Shown piece by piece: positions 62,489-64,000 of a stretch of DNA of 64,000 nucleotides (the stretch's first letter is position 1; each line of letters opens with the position of its first letter). Made by a program: the position numbers and the translations under genes. A model generated the notes under the pieces. The model saw nothing but the letters and a program-made list of their open reading frames with translations. It made no database searches and was not told the DNA's origin. The DNA comes from Rhodobacteraceae bacterium KLH11 (GTDB taxonomy: Bacteria > Pseudomonadota > Alphaproteobacteria > Rhodobacterales > Rhodobacteraceae), in assembly GCA_000158135.1 (NCBI GenBank), contig DS999532.1, positions 572,618 to 636,617 on the forward strand. Reading direction: 5' to 3'.

Positions 62489-63652
62489 TTGACCCAGAAT
62501 GCCTCGTCATTTCACATCGCGGACAGCACGCGAGTTCTGACGCCTGAAAGCCCGGGCCTTGATACCTTGCTGGGCTGCCTTGAACATGGCCGGTCTTTCC
62601 GGGCAAGCCTCTCGCCCGACCTGCCGCTTCGACAGGTCGAAGGGGTGCCGCAATGTGTGTATTGCGAAAGCTCCGGCTCCTCGGGGCAGCCCAAGCTGAT
62701 CCGGCGCAGCCCTGCCAGTTGGCGGGCCAGCTTTGACATCAATCATCAGTTATTCGGGATTACCCCTTCGGATGTCTATGCAGTTTTGGGCCATCTGGGG
62801 CATTCGCTGGCCCTTTATGCATCAGTCGAGGCGTTGCATCTGGGATGTGGCCTGGCCGCACTGAACGGGCTTGGCCCGGCCCGTCAGGCCGCGGAACTGC
62901 GGCGGCTCGGGGTGACAACTCTCTATGCTACGCCCAGCCAGCTGCGGTTGATCGTTGAGGCGGATCAAAGCACCCTGCCCGGCCTGAAGCGCGTGCTGTG
63001 CGGCGGCGGTGCGCTGGATCAGGCGCTGCATGACCGGCTGGTCAGGCACTGCCCCGGCGCGCAGGTGTTTGAATTCTTCGGGGCGTCTGAGACCAGCTTT
63101 ATCACCCTGTCCGACAGCCACACCCCCGCCGGGTCAGTTGGCCGATCCTATCCCGGTGTTGAGCTGCGCATCGGCGATATGCCCGGGTCTGGTACCGAGG
63201 GCGAAATCTGGGTCCAAAGCCCGTATTTGTTTGAGGGCTACGAACAAGGCCATAGCCCGCACACCCGGTGGCAGGATGGCTTCTTGTCCATCGGAGAGGT
63301 CGGTATTCTGGATGCGGATGGATATCTGTATCTGCGTGGTCGGCGCAGCAGGATGGTGACGGTCGCTGACCAGAATGTTTTTCCCGAAGCAATCGAAGCT
63401 GTGCTTTTGCAACAAGACGGGGTTGAGGCTGCTGCGGTCCTGACGCTTGCGGATGCCCGGCGCGGACATCGGATTGTTGCAATGGTTCAGGGCACAGCGC
63501 CCGAAGCCACGCTGCGCCGCGCCTGCCGGGCCAAGCTGGGGGATGCCGCCGTTCCCAGAGAGATCAGAAAGATAGGCAAGATGCCCATGCTGGCAGCGGG
63601 CAAGCCCGATCTGCAACGCCTGCTCGGTCTTTGGCAGAAAGCACCGATATGA
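62489..63652 (+). CDS. AMP-forming acyl-CoA ligase (short form)
   Basis: 387 residues; full-length relatives are about 500. P-loop-like motif ESSGSSGQPKLIRRS near 60-74, FFGASETS, DGYLYLRGRRSRMV and the C-terminal lysine in AAGKPDLQRL near 370. Adenylate core and C-terminal subdomain are present but about 100 residues of the N-terminal lobe are missing. The only start in frame is TTG at 62489, after an in-frame TGA, with no clear ribosome site, so it may be a natural short form or 5'-truncated. Ends overlapping the thiolase start (ATGA). Confidence 0.75.
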   Translation: MTQNASSFHIADSTRVLTPESPGLDTLLGCLEHGRSFRASLSPDLPLRQVEGVPQCVYCESSGSSGQPKLIRRSPASWRASFDINHQLFGITPSDVYAVLGHLGHSLALYASVEALHLGCGLAALNGLGPARQAAELRRLGVTTLYATPSQLRLIVEADQSTLPGLKRVLCGGGALDQALHDRLVRHCPGAQVFEFFGASETSFITLSDSHTPAGSVGRSYPGVELRIGDMPGSGTEGEIWVQSPYLFEGYEQGHSPHTRWQDGFLSIGEVGILDADGYLYLRGRRSRMVTVADQNVFPEAIEAVLLQQDGVEAAAVLTLADARRGHRIVAMVQGTAPEATLRRACRAKLGDAAVPREIRKIGKMPMLAAGKPDLQRLLGLWQKAPI

Positions 63653-64000
63653 CCCACAGCTTCATCATCGCCGCCCGCCGCAGCCCAGTCGCGCCGCGTA
63701 ATGGGGCGTTAGCGCGCTGCCTTCCGCATCAACTGACCGCGCCGGTGATCACGGATTTGCTGGATCAGGCGGATATCGCCCCCGAAGCGGTCGGAGAACT
63801 GATCCTGTCAAACGCATTGGGGGAAGGCGGCAACCCGGCGCGGATCGCCGCGCTGGCCTCGGGCCTGCCAGACCGCGTTGGTGGTTTAAGCGTGGATCGG
63901 CAATGCGCGGGCGGGCTCGACGCGATCCTGCTGGGTGACGCCATGATCCGGGCAGGTCTGCATGATGTCGTGATCGCCGGAGGGGCCGAAAGCTATTCGC
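63649..64000 (+). CDS. Thiolase (acetyl-CoA acyltransferase), partial at window end
   Basis: First 117 residues are seen; the gene continues past the window. Start MTHSFIIAARRSPVAPRNGALA is typical, and the nucleophilic C86 lies in DRQCAGGLDAI, with VIAGGAESYS after it. It would cleave a 3-oxoacyl-CoA as the last step after the ligase. Start codon overlaps the ligase stop as ATGA. Confidence 0.88.
   Translation, partial: MTHSFIIAARRSPVAPRNGALARCLPHQLTAPVITDLLDQADIAPEAVGELILSNALGEGGNPARIAALASGLPDRVGGLSVDRQCAGGLDAILLGDAMIRAGLHDVVIAGGAESYS

Noticed and set aside
1-64000. CRISPR arrays, tRNA or rRNA genes, prophage or intact insertion sequences
   Set aside because: No regularly spaced direct repeats, cloverleaf-like sequences, rRNA conserved stretches, integrase or transposase motifs were seen on either strand.

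Overview
The window comes from the chromosome or a large replicon of a GC-rich alphaproteobacterium, most likely a marine Rhodobacteraceae member (Roseobacter group). Signs of this are tauABC-like, TctABC and ScfR/PccR-type genes in typical alphaproteobacterial form, many FAD-, flavin- and CoA-dependent catabolic operons, and the recurrent double-hairpin intergenic element ending in a GGGATATTTTTGGCCAGATG-like stretch. No rRNA, tRNA, CRISPR, phage gene or intact insertion sequence was seen. About 55 genes fill the window almost without gaps.

Layout. 1-11130: an ABC importer (tauABC-like) and a five-gene minus-strand operon (DUF1185 protein, alpha/beta hydrolase, flavin reductase fused to a nudix-like domain, luciferase-like monooxygenase, aldehyde dehydrogenase). 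Two paralogous LysR genes bracket it and a GntR gene is divergent to it. The enzyme set matches ring-opening pathways for N-heterocycles such as trigonelline, so an N-methylpyridinium carboxylate (trigonelline or homarine type) is a reasonable substrate guess. 11134-20984: methylated amine and betaine metabolism, with an MttB-family methyltransferase, a dimethylglycine/sarcosine dehydrogenase-like FAD-GcvT protein, a GlxA-type AraC regulator, and a CoA module (acyl-CoA dehydrogenase, ADP-forming acyl-CoA ligase, CaiD-like hydratase, XRE-cupin regulator) that looks like carnitine/gamma-butyrobetaine breakdown. 21131-26835: LysR regulator, split ThDP decarboxylase, HisC-like aminotransferase, DoeB-like deacylase and aldehyde dehydrogenase. 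27129-32346: an uncharacterised operon of a Rieske oxygenase, two tandem unknown paralogues, a DUF1116/AllG-like protein and an amidase.

32939-51781 is the centrepiece, an oxalate and C1 island. It holds a PanE-family reductase (candidate oxalyl-CoA reductase), a ScfR-type regulator, a TctABC transporter, universal stress protein, formate-THF ligase, a stand-alone 10-formyl-THF hydrolase-type formyltransferase, formyl-CoA transferase, oxalyl-CoA decarboxylase and a GntR regulator. Divergent to these are an isochorismatase-family hydrolase, sucCD, and a second, divergent sucCD-like pair. A perfect palindrome TGGTATACCA occurs before the GntR gene, before the isochorismatase-sucCD genes and before the second sucCD-like pair, which ties these into one candidate regulon. 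The same palindrome also sits in the GntR-DUF1185 divergent promoter near 9285.

51794-60250 carries redox and C3/C4 genes: quinone oxidoreductase, pntAB transhydrogenase, malic enzyme and PEP carboxykinase, the last with tandem LacI-type operator candidates. Together with the oxalate island this would supply NADPH and link C2/C4 acids to gluconeogenesis. 60720-64000 begins another catabolic cluster (SDR remnant, cupin, SDR, AMP-forming ligase, truncated thiolase) that runs off the window.

Limits: all names rest on motif reading and remembered family sequences; no database search was run. Substrates are inferences.
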